Shown: positions 34,161-48,100 of the stretch, in pieces
Layout: every line of letters begins with the position of its first letter
Numbering within the stretch: the first letter of the stretch is position 1
NCBI GenBank assembly: GCA_013433145.1
Contig: CM024182.1
Location: forward strand, 1,302,001 to 1,366,000
Source: Ascaris suum
Taxonomy: Eukaryota > Nematoda > Chromadorea > Rhabditida > Ascarididae
DNA: 64,000 bases
Reading direction: 5' to 3'
Notes under the pieces: model-generated
Databases searched by the model: none
What the model saw: the letters and a program-made list of their open reading frames with translations, nothing else
Told to the model about the DNA's origin: nothing
Translations under genes and position numbers: made by a program

Positions 34161-37100
34161 GGGAAATGCTTAAAGCACTATGCTCATTTGACGTCAATAT
34201 TTTTTTTTTGTTTTCATTTTAGTTGAGCTTTTAATAAAAATTTATAAGAGATTATTGCAACCACCTAGCTTCCCATAAACTAAGGATTCATTTTTATTCA
34301 GAGCTGATTATCTCAAAATCACAGTAAAATTGAATTATGGTGGTAATGATGCATATGCATCAATGATCAAGGTGATAAATACCATATTATAGATAGAAAT
34401 ATGGCATTACTAGATTACTCGAATTGCTTCATTTAACCGATTGTGTTGTTCACATAGATCAGGCTAGTTGTAGTTATGTATTATGGACACGCTTTCATAT
34501 TTATATGAGTAGGTATTTATTTGTCTGTGTCTGTATTTTTGTTGGAATCAACTTTATACCAACTTAAAAAAAAAACTAACCATACCGATGAAATTTAACG
34601 GTGCAGTTGCAAAATAATTCGTCAAAAATCTGCAATTTGTTTGCGATTCGTCGACTTCTCGATAATTCCTTCAAAAGCGTAATAAAACTTTGCAAATGAA
34701 ATTTTTTTTCTGCTATTGTTCGAATATGCTTCAAAAAAGATTTTTTTTAAAGCTCTAAATTATTCGGATTTTAGAAATTTTTAGTTTGGTCACCTTTTGG
34801 TCATTCATTATTTTGTTCGCGCACGTGTGTTGAATTATGTCCACTTATCAGATAAGCTGAAATAAATAAACGTATGTCAAGTTGCACCAAGTGAAATAAT
34901 TTTCCGCCTATTAAACCTTGATTGAGAAACACTACAAACACCCAATACCTAGATTGCAATTTCTTAAATGACTGTAAATCTCGATTTAAAAAAAGAAAAA
35001 GAAAAACAAAATACTCAATTTCCGATGATTTCAATCAATGGATGCCATTTTTTTTCGTATCGATATCAATAAAAGATGTTTTTATTAAAGAACAATTCTT
35101 GCAATTCGCATTTCTCATTTGAACTATTGCTGTCATATGTGTTTATAGAAATGCAATAAAACATAATAATTGTACATCTTGATTTTTGCAATAAAATTTT
35201 TGCAATGAGATATTTTTGCAATTAGTATATTTCAATAGGCTTAAACTGATAGACAACAATCAATAATATTATTAATCTTTTTTTTTTTTCAAAATCTCCA
35301 CTAACACTTAAATTTTCGTTCATGCGTTTTCTAAATTTGCAATTATAAAGTAAGTAATGAAAAAAAATGTATTTAAATGTCGAAATCATTAGCGGTACCA
35401 CTGTGGGTTTTTCGATGCCCTTAAAAAAATTCTTTAAATTCAGAAATGAATAAACGTCCTTTTTTTTTGAAAATATTTTCGAACAGAAATGCAATAAAAC
35501 GTCATTGTTCTAAGGCGTTAGAATAAATTCCTCTAAAAGAGTGTTGTTCTTCGATATGTTGATAAATATTCTTGTAAGCAACTCCAAACAACTTGAAAAA
35601 AAAAACGCTATTAAAGGAAACCCCCGAAAACTACATACAATAGATTTACGAAAAAAAAAAACAAGTTTTTCGTTTTTTTGGGAATTTATAACCTCAAAAA
35701 TCTGTAGAAATTATAGTTCTAATTTTGCTCGATGAATGTTTCCTTTAATGTTATTATGCTTCCGAATGAACAAAAAAAGTGAAAATTTTCAACAACGTAT
35801 ATTATTCTTTGATTTTAAGTACATACTGTTATTATTTATTTAATCCAATGGTAGAATTCGTCATCTTAGAGAATACGAATTTCTTGTGTAAATTGCAAAG
35901 AAAAATAAATATAAGATATCATTTGTATTCATATTACAATATAAAAATATGAGCATTCTAGAATCTCTTATTTATCGCATTAAATTTCCTCATTAATTGA
36001 AATAATTATATAGGGGATATCTGTTCGAAATATTACAAATGATGATGAAAAAAGATGCAAAACAGCCTTATCAATGATTGATCTTATCAGATAATAAACT
36101 TGAACGTATTCTGATATATTCACTACACCAACCTAAGTGACATAATTTCCTGCATTAACATATTAATAAAGATTTATTTATTTATTTACTTATTTATTTA
36201 TTTTGTTTATTTATTCGACAAAGCATTCATTGGGAATAAATGTCGCTTCATATCGCTTGCATTTCAGCTTAGGTGAAGTGATAAGGTAGAGTGAACGTTC
36301 ATATTTACTTGAATAAATATACTGAGTAGATAATTATGTACAAATGAAGCGGAGTTGGTTTCACAAGTAATGCTTCTGTGATGATATCAAATATAGAATA
36401 TATAAGAAATCTGCAAAATACCCTCTTTGCATAACGTTTGACAATTATATTAATTTGCATATTAGCAAAACAACATATTAATAATTCAATGCTATGAATA
36501 GGGCTTATGCCTTTGGGCCGCCTTTGATGGAATTTTGCTTTCTTTTTTTTTTCAACGTTTCTCAAATCTTCTTTCCTCTATTATTATTATCGATGTTTCG
36601 AAATATCATTTACACTAAATAGTGGAAATTTTTTAAAGAATTTTTGAATTTCCATCTAAAATCAAAAATTAAAAATGCAACAAAATTGAAAAAATCATTT
36701 TATAGCGAGAATATTCTCATGAATTTCTATTTTTTTTTCAAATTTTCAAATATATTCTCTCTATAGCGAGAATATTCTCTATATTCTATTTATATTCAAA
36801 TTCTATTTTCAATTCTATTTCTCATATCTTTATTCAAAAGATTCATTAAATATAGAAAATTTTATATTCTCTTCGAGCGTTACCATTTAGAAGTTTTTTA
36901 TCGAATGATGAAAATAAAAATACTATTCAATTTTGAGCGAAATTGATTCAAAATTGAATTTTTATATCAATCTTATCACTATCATATCAATTAATCATAT
37001 CAATCTTAAAGCCTTTCGATACATTTGTACAACAATTCAAAAATTTTTCTCATATCTTTATTATATTTTCGAAAGATTTCTCTCATTTCTTACAGATTTT

Positions 37101-39024
37101 TTTTGAGTTTTTTAAATTCTCTATTCGAAATTCATAGAATTTCCATTGTAATGAATTTATTAACTTCGATTATTGTTATAGAAGAATAAAGTTTTCATTA
37201 TGTCATTAATAATGGATTATTCAATAAGTTTGTCGAACAACATTTATTGAATATCTATTAAAAATTAAGCGTTTAATTTTTATTAATCTATGCAAAACAA
37301 TAATTAATAATAATCATTAATCTAGTTCGAGTAAATTTTATAAATAGTTTTATCGAAAATATTAATTAATTTCTAAATAAATTACTTTTAAAATAAGGTT
37401 AAAACTCAGCGCACTTGTAAAACATTGCATCATTTGAATTTTCCTCAATGGCAGTTTATTTTTGAAAAAAAAAGGAAGTAAATTCGCCTATTTTATGAGA
37501 GTACTTTTTTCTCGTTCTTTCGATCAATTTGCATTGCTAAGAATTTGTCTGCTGCATTTGTTACTCTCCTTTTGCCTATTTGTCGAAACATAAACACCTA
37601 CCGATAGCAAAGACTATTTATTCTGCAACTAAGGAACTTCTTCAGGAATCAGGGGATTGCTGCTAGACAACTCAAATGAATGCACAAATCGCATAGGAGA
37701 TAATGATTGATGTGTCTTAGGGTTGATAAGGTGTGCGTTACTAACAGGTATATTCTTATATATGTTTTCGAATGTCTATCTGCATAATGACGATGTTAGA
37801 AACTCCAAATAACCTGAAATCCATTTTCGATCGAATTTATGCACTGCAAATGATTGCATAGTACGAGTCACCTACAAAGTTGATCGTCTTTGAATGAACC
37901 TCCATCGTTCTTAATTTTCAGCATTGAATTACACAATCGTGTTTTTAATATTGTAGTGTGATGTGTGCTTCAACCAATCTACGATAGATTTCAACCGGCC
38001 TATCATCTTCCAATAGTTCAATTTTCATCAACGACCAATTACCTCCTTTTCTTTTCGAATTCTCGACGATGCTCGATTTAAAAAAAAAAAAAAATCCATG
38101 TGTGGAATTTTATTGTATGTCATAGGTCGTTAATATGTATGTCCTTAATATGTTTCTTGGATAGAGGTAAAGAAAAGTTGTAATATATCATAGGTTAGGA
38201 AGGTTGTAGTTACTAGTCGTTATGAAAATATATAGAAAAAAAAGCAAAAAAAAAGATCAAAAATCGACCAATGAGACGAAATTTCTAGAAACTTCTAGAA
38301 AAATTTCTGGACGAAATTGTTCAAATCGTTAATAATCTCATATTACTATTTAAAACCTCTAAGTTCTATAGAATATTGAAAGCCGCAATTCTAATAGTAA
38401 TATAGTGTTCCGATTACTATTTAACGAATAGATTTAATTTAAGAGAGAGGAATGTTAACAATTTCATCGATTATATTTCCTCAAATAAGTCTTAAAATTT
38501 TCTTTCCCATATGATAGTTTAATTGTAGTGATGCGACGATTGACCAGGAATATTAAGATAAAGGCTTATCAAGTGTTAAACCGAACAAACGTATCCGTAA
38601 CCTGGATATCTATTTTCCACTTACTCAAGTTTGTTTTTTAGTGCATTTCTCCAATTTCATCAATGTAAGTAATGAGAAAGTTGCTCTGGATTTCTGAACA
38701 AATGTCTATAACTTACTGATTCGATCCTCTAAGTGTTAGTTCAGATAAGTTCCAGTCGTTTAATGCATATCAATAAGTTGATTATTATTTAAGAAATGCG
38801 TTAGACTTCTATTGCTAGAAAATTCCAAAAAAAAAATTCTTATTATTATAACATCTTGTTCCATTCATTTCTAATATTGTATTACTTAGTTTAAACATTC
38901 TTCATATTTAATGCTCGATTATTGTTGTTTATTATTCGTTGCAATCTATTATTTTCAATAGCTCGATATGTGTCCTAAACGATATATTTGAATATCACTA
39001 CTATTGTATTTCCTAAAATTTGCA
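34161..39024. other. AT-rich region upstream of desaturase copy 2
   Basis: No confident gene. It contains the paired HSF-like palindromes at 36701-36779, a GATA-type inverted pair at 38557-38570 and a short minus-strand frame near 37950-38090 (MKIELLEDDRPVEIYRRLV) without a good acceptor. Most of this stretch probably acts as intergenic or upstream regulatory DNA. Confidence 0.4.
36701..36779. promoter_or_regulatory. Two copies of an HSF-like palindrome
   Basis: The 18-mer TATAGCGAGAATATTCTC occurs at 36701-36718 and 36762-36779. Its core GAGAATATTCTC is a perfect palindrome and matches the paired heat-shock-element pattern nGAAnnTTCn. The site is about 2.4 kb upstream of desaturase copy 2. 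Function is inferred only. Confidence 0.35.
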
Positions 39025-39060
39025 TATCGATAAGACGATTTCGTATCGGTAAGACGATTT
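39025..39060 (+). promoter_or_regulatory. Two 17-bp direct repeats just upstream of desaturase copy 2
   Basis: The 17-mer TATCGATAAGACGATTT (39025-39041) is repeated with one change at 39044-39060, a 19-bp period, 60-95 bp before the ATG. The first copy contains a GATAA site of the type bound by intestinal GATA factors such as ELT-2. Comparable repeats were not seen before copy 1. Confidence 0.45.
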
Positions 39061-39119
39061 TAAGCCTATAATTAAGGCGCAATCGTAACATTTCTGTCTA
39101 AGGAATAGAAAACTAAAAA

Positions 39120-42100
39120 ATGGGCCGAGAAACAACACAATTTATGGATAGTGCCGAAGAGCAATATTTGGCACCTGCATACGACGAAATCGATGAACTT
39201 AAAACAAGCAAAGAAAAGGTTAGCATATTTCCTATCGTAGCATTTTCATTATTGCTGATGACAATTTTATTGTAATCTGAATAATAAATCTTTATAATTA
39301 TGGAAATTTTTATATTTTTTTAGCGAATATTGAGGATTATTCAATTTTTATTTCTGTTCGATCTTTGCTCAAGAGTTATGTTTTAGTAAGTTGTAGAATA
39401 TTTTCTGTTCAACTACTGAAATCTATCCAGCTAATTTTTGCAACTTTATAGTAAATAATAAAATATATGCATTCATAACTAAATATCTTCATTAAATTCC
39501 AAAAAAAAAGAGTTCCGTTTATTATAGCCGAATTTATTAATATAGTATCCGTTGACAGTCGGTTACCAGTATTGCAATCGCTCGGTTTTGAATATTCTTC
39601 TTATTTAACGCTCATTTATTTTTGCTTGAAATTTTAGCGAGAAAATTTTTATAAATGGTTTATCATTTGTGTTTACGAGTGATTTACGTTAAAAAGTGAT
39701 CTGTGTGATGAAATCGATTTTATGGTCGTAGCGAGCGTTGTAACCTTCATTTATGTAACATGTGGTATGCTATAGTTGTTTGATCTTGATGTGATATCTC
39801 TCCAGTGTGGATTATGATCTCCCCATGCCTTCAGGGCCGTAGCCGAAGATATAAATAGGCTGCGGTCTTGCTTGCTAGCCAGTGTCCGTTGAGCAGTCTC
39901 GTCATGTAACCCGTCTCCGGCCACTATTTTGATTTCTTTGATATGAGGTACACTATAAAATCTGGTAGTCGTATTTAATCGTTGTTTTCATATTTGCTGT
40001 CAGACGAAGAAATTTAAGCAACATTGAATGTAGGAAATGATTTATTACTTGTTTATATTAATATTGTCGACTATTAATTGATTATATTAATCGAGAATAT
40101 TGATTGTATTTATTGCAAAATATCGGTTACGTTGGACTATTAATCAAAAAAATATTAATTGATTATATTTAAATCTTGTCGGCTCGAGTGCTTAAATAGT
40201 AATTTATAATATTCTATATCACTGGTATAAATCGATATTATTCAGGAGATGACTGTTTATTACCTCTTGGCTCATGAAAATCGCTTATTACTTCTTACCT
40301 TATCTATTGAATACTTTAGTTTTTAATAGTAATGATAATGCTGAATTAATTTCAGGTGGAATTTAAAACACAAATTGTTTGGAGGAATATTGGACTATTT
40401 GCTATTCTTCATATTGGCGCACTCATCGGATTCTATCAACTTATTTTCTATGCAAAATGGTTAACAGCTTTTTGGAGTAAGTTTACTCATTGAAAATTTT
40501 ATAAACTGAAAAAAAAATTGAAATAATTTTTGAGTCGATTAATTTATTCTCACAAATTTTAATATTCGTTGATGTATTATATATGCTTAAAATTGATTAT
40601 AGTAGAGAAAAATGCGATAAGCGAATTCACACCAACGAAATTTTCTTCTAATATTGAGGAAATCTTTGTTCCTAGAAGGAAATAAGGAAGTATTTTGATC
40701 GTTCTTTTCCATAAAAATAAGTATTGATCAACTATAATTCATCATGAATGATCGATCACCAATTTTATCAGCTGATTTTTTATTTTTTATTTTTGTATTT
40801 TTTTGCAAAGCGAGCAACGACTGTATGAGGTAAGCCTATACCGACTATCAGCTAAGGCAACTTCCCAGTAAAACTTACTTCTAAGGGTGAATTTGATGCC
40901 CTATCATTTCCTATCTCATAGCTGAACGGTATTTACTCTCAATCAACGAATAAAAATGCACAATAGAAACAAATTGAACGATGATAATGCCTAAGTGCTG
41001 AATTAGCTGGCTGTATTTCGAATCTTTTGAAATGAATACTCTTGAATCGTTAAACTTCATGGATTTATGGATGCATGTGGAACGCATTAGTATTGTGAGC
41101 GGACGAATTCTTGTACGGATGAGATATTTCAGGAAAAAAAAGTATAAAGGTTTCAACCCCATATTCTCCAAATTTCAGGTTAAGTCGAGGATAAGTTTCA
41201 GGTAAAATTCAGGACGAATTTAGAAATGATATTCGCAGGCATCTTATGAAATTCTTCGAAAATTCTAGACGAATTTCTAACAGAAAAAACAAACAGTGAA
41301 AATTTCTAAGAGTTACTAAAAAACCAAAAAAGACACAAAGCACAGGACGATGTTGTGATGTCATATTTCCGGGAGAAAAAGGCAGGAACGATGAGCGAAG
41401 ATTGCTTCCTTTGACATTTTTAGACTTTTGTTGATGGCGATAGCTGAAAGAAAGAAAAAACGACAAGTACGCTTCAAATAAAAAGTCATCGTGGAAATCT
41501 TTTAAGGCGCTTATAAAATGTTGAAATAAGTTTCGTTCAATAATCATCGAACATTACGACCCTTAATTATATTTTAATATGATTATATTGAATCAGATAT
41601 TATGTTAAAATGAACTTCATAATCAAGCACAGATTTAGATGATGACCTAGTGTCTCATGACGATTGATTAAAAACAACACCAGCAGGCAAGTTCAAGCCT
41701 GAAGCCTCACCTTTTCCGGACGCTCTAGGTGCCCTTACTCGAGTGCTTCTGTTGTCCGGAAAATGACAGGTTTGGACCGGCAGAAGTCTGTAAGGGAATT
41801 GAGAAGATCGCGGATTTCAATCCGCCTATGTGGGAAGGGCTTCAAAAAAATAAGAAAATAAATATAAAGCATAATGTTGAGGGAGTTGGGGTTCCTGGCG
41901 CTGAAACGACTATATTGATGAAATTTTTTCGATAGCAATTTATTAACAAATGAGCTCTTAAGAGAATTAGAATTCTTTAATTTCGAAATTTGCAAAATAA
42001 AACGAATTTCTGGAGAAATAACTAGTGAAGAAAATTTTTCAATGAAAATGTAAAATTTTTGAGAAACTTTCTACTTTGTAGATTCAATTTTATATAACAT

Positions 42101-45100
42101 TGTAGCTATTCGATTAACCTCATAGTTCTGATGCATATAATTGTCATCCTCTGAGGCAATATAACTTAATACGTTTAATCAACGCTGAATAAATTTGAAA
42201 TTTTTTTTCCTCATAAATGTCTTCAATTAGACTATTAAATTTAAAAAAAAAAAACTTTCAGCAATACTTTATTCAATGATCGGTGGAATGGGAGTGACAG
42301 CCGGTGCACACAGATTATGGACACATAAGAGTTATAAAGCAAACCTGTTCGTTCGTATTGCACTAATGTTGTGCAATTGTGCGGCATTCCAGGTAAATAT
42401 CACCTATCTACAATAAAATTGTTAACTTATAGCGATAAGAATTATTCAATTGATTGCTTCATTAGTTCAGCTCTGTAAGGATATCGTATCATCATATCGA
42501 TATATTTAATCATCAATTTTGATCAGCTGATCAGTTGATCACCTATTCTGACATAAAAATATATGTGCACAATACACGCTTATCAAACGATTTTGTAAGT
42601 TTGAAAAACTTGTGAGTGAATTTCATTCACAAAAGACTCCATGAAAGCATCATAATATTGCAATTAATACACTCAAAAATTAAAGAGTGTTTTTATATGT
42701 GATTTCTGCTCATAATTCGAGTACGTAACACTTTGGGTAATCCATACAAAAATCACTCACCTATCAAGAATTTCCGTTTAATTAATTATATGAAAGGTAT
42801 TCTACTGTTAACGATCTGATTACAAGTAAGATATTAGTCTAAAATTATTGCGTAAATTTGATATGCAGAGAGGAGAATCACCTTGGAGCAAAGATTCATA
42901 TTTGAAGATGATCATGAAATTATCAACACCATGTTAGTTAAGACATAATTGCTGATAACATTCGATTCACCTGAATTATGCATTGAAGAGTTGTTGAGCA
43001 CAATTTTAAAAAAAATGCAGCAAATCTCATCGTAATTAGGAGGGCATCAAAGGCGGAAACGTGAAGTAGGATAGAAAGGAAGATACGAGGATGTTTGATC
43101 ATTAATGAGATATAGTCGAATTCATTAAATCTATTTCGCTATTGGAAAAAATTTTGAATTATTTAAAGAAATCTATAAACTAAAAAATTCTTAAACCGAA
43201 TTCATAAATCTAGAAATTAAAAAAAAAAAAGATTCTTAAACCCACCGTTTGAATTTAAAAAAAAAGTTCATCACCTTTTTTTTTTTGCATTCCTTAGAAC
43301 GAATCAAACAAGAAACGAGAATTTCCAGTTATTGAGATGAAAATTTCATTCACAGAAGATGACAAATTCTTAAACGCGGTGTCATTTGATCAACGAGAAA
43401 TGTAATCGAATTTTTCTCGTCTTGAAATGCTCCTCATCTTATTGCTCACATTACCGTATGGTAGAAGGAGCCAGTGGGGGTGGAGGGGAGGAATGTGAAG
43501 AGGGGGGGGGACGAGGGAGGGAGAGGTGGAAACAGAACCGTCCGAAAGTTTTCATTTATTCATCTCCAAAGGTGAAAATAAACGCACAATTACCTATACA
43601 GTTTGATTTTATTATGGACCTTTCGTAATTTTAGCGGCAGAAATGTTGGCCGCCTCAGATAGTTATAGGGGTACAAACATTGCAGCGATATCTTATTCTT
43701 GCTGCTATGACGATTGCTGTTTGCGTTTTCTATTCGTCCCAAAACAATCACATTGAATTTGGCGTCACATATCGTTGGAATAACTGGCAATAAAAGTGTA
43801 ACCGTCATAGCACCTCGCCTGAAACTATTGCAGTCTCTTCCTGCCATTTCTAGAATTCTGCCACAGTACCTGACATGTATTCCGTATATTCCACCTTGAA
43901 CTTTTCCCCCTCAGCGAGTGTTGATTGCGAGCATCCGTCTACGATAATGTTTTTTCTTTCTATCTCGCAAAAGGCTGGTCAATGTTCACAATACTACTAT
44001 AATAGTTCTCTCAAGTATGGCTTCTCGCCTCGGAAGCCAGCAGTATGGCTTCCAGTAACCTCATTCCATAAGCACCTGAAATTTCTTGAGGCAACTAGTG
44101 CAGTTACCTTTCTCCCTCCCCCTCCTCTCCAGGTGATGAGATCTTTTGACCTATTGTCCGGTCGTGAATTTGACTACGATAGAAGACAGATGGTTTGCCA
44201 TTCAGGCCGAAAGAACCTAAGACGCTTTTTATCCTTAAAGTATGCAGACAAGAACTGCACATTTGAACGTGTCTTCCTGCCTCATCCATGTATGAGGCAT
44301 TTGAAGTTATGGATGATGGAGCAAAGGACTACTCTCCAATTGACCGTGAGCCCTTGTACCATATGCAGCATGAAACCCTGCTAAGTCTAACATCATGATT
44401 CTACATGCATTCGTCTGATCAGGATAACCGCATCCACCCAGTTTTCATTATTAGTGTTGCACTTCTATAATCGCATAAAATGTTATTTTTCTTACTTTCA
44501 CTATCTCATTACTTGTTTTTTCCTCATCACTGTATCATAATAACTTTCTGCTTATTCCACTGCTTAATGATTACTGATAGCCATCCTATATATGTTATGA
44601 TTTACCTGATTGATTGCTTCATATCCAATATATCTTATAATTTATCTGGTCGACTGATTCAGCATGCATGCATTATATTTTCGCTTAGATGACTTTTCAC
44701 GCATCATATTTGTTCAAAGCGTATAGTTCTTCAACGTGGAATGTAATAATGCTTACGAAAAAAAAGAGTACATTCAAAAGATGATGTAAGAAAATAAAAA
44801 GCTAAAGGTTAAAGAGCATTCGTCATATATTCATCGGCATAACCGGTCAACTAGTTCTTCAAATTCTTGCTTAGAAGCTTTTCTTTACAAATTTCTTTTC
44901 GCCTAATTGTCTATTCTGTCTAAATTGTATTCATAATTACTTCAAGAGAGCATTTTTCCTTATAATAGTTAATCAATTCAACAATCTCATAATTTTCATG
45001 TTACAAAGAATTTCTATTCTTCAATTCGAATATCTCCACATCGCTCAATAATAGTTAATTTTTTCTAAGGTTAGGTTTTTAATCTCTTCCATATTTTTTT

Positions 45101-48100
45101 GAGAAAATTTCAAATTTTTTCGCGAAACATGGCAAATTTTATTAATGATTGCCGAATGAAATCATTGTTGGAAGTTGTCGACGGAAAATGCAACTATGGA
45201 ACATTTTTTGCCTTAGCATACCTTCGAACGAAAAAAAGGCCGTTTTTTCATAAGAACTGGAATGATGTAAAACGATAGCATGGTGTAATAAAGGCGAGAT
45301 AGCCGGTTTTATTGAATGAATTTCGAACATATGATACTTCTTTTGATTTTGCACGGGGGAATGACATCTACAGCAGCTGCCGGAGGGAAATTGCGATGCC
45401 CTAGAAACAAAACCAGAAATGCGTCCATTCAAATTCGACACCAGAATTAACTACTCGATTGCGGTTCTTACCTCAGGAAGAATAGAAATCAAAGTGTTAA
45501 CTCACTATTCTTTTTATCCTTGCGCTAGTGCAACCCGAATTACCCATTGCTCAAGGATGAGTGGAGGTCAAGAAGTTCAGTCTTTTTTTTTCATCAACTC
45601 GGAGTGACATCATGTCACTTTTGCCGCTCATCATTGATTGCAATCGATTGGGCAGTCATTCAACTCAAGCAACATTTTGAACTTAATATGAGAAAAAATT
45701 CGATTATAAATTGCGAATAAAAATTTCTTTTACAGCAAAAAAAAAGAATAAATTATTGAAAAAATTTAGCATTGCAATTTTTTTTTCTTCTTTTTTTTGC
45801 AATATTGCAACAAGAATATTTCTTCGTTGAGTGAACGTTCGGCGAATAACGAATAAAATATTTGTTAACGTGATAATTTACAAATTTCGAATCAAATTTT
45901 TTATTTTCGCATTCGAATTTACAACGTATATGCTCCTAGCTGATGCAATCTTTCAGTAACTATTGCAATGTCGATAGTATTAATATGTTGTACTCTTTTC
46001 AATGCAAAAAAAAAAAAATAATAATAAAATTCCTATGCAAAATAAAATTTTATCCTCAAATTCTATAAAATTATATCATTTTTTTGGGAATATATAAATT
46101 CAAGAAAATGAGAAAGAATATTGATTTATAAAGTATAATATATAATCAAGCAAGGAACAATATGAATTTGATGAAATAAAATATTTAAAGCAAATGAAAA
46201 TATAAGAAGGATTAAGTGAGATGAGGCTTATAAACTACATCCGTTTTTTCGCTGAAATTTCGATTACGTGGATTATAACTCGTTTCGATATCTATGAAGA
46301 TTGCACTTCCCATTTTGGTTCCTCAGGGTTGCACATTGTTATAAACCTATGTACTTTTTCGTCGCATCAACTGTGCACACCTATAACTGCTATAGGAAAA
46401 TATAAGCGACATTTTAGGCGTATTCAAATGAACTGATGATTATATACAATAATATAAATGCTATCGTATTTTATCCTCTACGAATATTTGTGTGATACGT
46501 TGGAATGATGGAAGCATATACTATATGGCTATCTTTGCAGCATTCCTTTAAAGATCACGACCTTGCTGCATTCCTTCGGAAGCTTGATCTAAACGATGCC
46601 CCAAATAGGCGCAGAAGCAGGTGTCAGAGGATTTATTTTCAATTGTTAGTGCATCTTCAGAGATAGGTGTTTTTTATTGCATAATTAAGCATAACTAATA
46701 GCTATTATAATCGCATATTTTAGAATGATATAATCGATTGGTCAAGGGATCACAGATGCCACCACAAATGGAATGATTCTGATGCCGATCCGTATAATTC
46801 ACAAAGGTTAGTATTTCATCTTTTGTTTATAAATTCTCCATACAATCAATTATTCATTTATTTGAAGCAAGAGGAAAAAATGCGTTAATAAGACTGACAT
46901 CGGACGTGCTTTTATTGTTCACCATATTCACAAAACTTTCTGATAAGATATCAACAACCTGAATACAACATGCTAATTTGTCAATGCTCATTAAAGATTG
47001 TGGTAGATATGAGTAAAACCTTTGACCACGACTTCCACACATCATGATCTTCGATTCTAAACGACTCGAAATTTCAATATGCGTCGAAATGTCTTTCAAA
47101 TGCATTGTTAATACGAGCGTGACTTTTGCAAAAAAAAAAAAAATGCAGTAAAGTAAATATAATTGTTGATTTTTTGTTATGCGCGTAATATAACGATCAT
47201 TTTCGTATAGTATTACAAATCAAAGAATGCTAAGTGGAATTTTAATTAACGAGAAAATTTCCAACACTAATGTAATCATTAATCGACAATTCAGTAATAA
47301 TTTGTAAATACGATGCAGAAATATTCGATTTATATAAATAATTGAAAACGATGAAATGAAAATGAAATTTTTGAAGAAACGCTTAAAATTGCTTTAAAAT
47401 TCTTTAAAAAGTTTTCGCCATATTCAAAAATATAGTGACTTATTTGGTATAAACATGACAGAGAAACGAATTTGATGGTAAAGTTGACTATCAAGGCGAA
47501 TAAAAAAGTTCAAAGTTCAAGGAATATTTCCGTTGGACAAGATTAATACTACCTTATAGATTGGCTTAAAGTCACGCATTTTGGCGGTGAAGAGGTCATT
47601 GTTATGGACATTGGTCAGTTTAGAATGGATGTTTTGAAAGATTGCTATTTGAGCTTTGCCATATTTAAGTGACCATATTGTGGGGAAAAATGCACACAAC
47701 GATTTTATGCTGAAAGAAGACTGCAACAGTCATCATTGGCGTTCATTTCTAAAGGTTTTTCATAAATTTCCTACTGCCATCCAATTTTAAATGGACCAAT
47801 CAAATTGGTGGCATTTCAACCGATTTTCAATGCTTAATATGGTCTCAAAAGCTGGCAATAAATTACCTTAACTAATTGTTATTATCAGCGAAGTATCGAC
47901 AGGGTGTCAATAACATAGAAGCAAACATGCGGTTCTGTTTGTGTTCTCATAGCTTCTTCTCGTTACGTTTTTAAACCGAATCAGAAGATGGCAAAAATTT
48001 CCATTAATTGTACTATTGAGAGTATCGTTACAGAGGATTTTTCTTCTCGCATATGGGATGGCTACTCGTAAGGAAACATCCGGACCTAAAGAGGAAAGGC

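Noticed and set aside
41209..41547. 112-codon minus-strand frame in intron 2 of desaturase copy 2
   Set aside because: Low-complexity, no splice support and no motif.
41810..41835. Short perfect hairpin GCGGATT-TC-AATCCGC as an RNA gene
   Set aside because: Seven base pairs only, with no tRNA, snRNA or histone stem-loop context.
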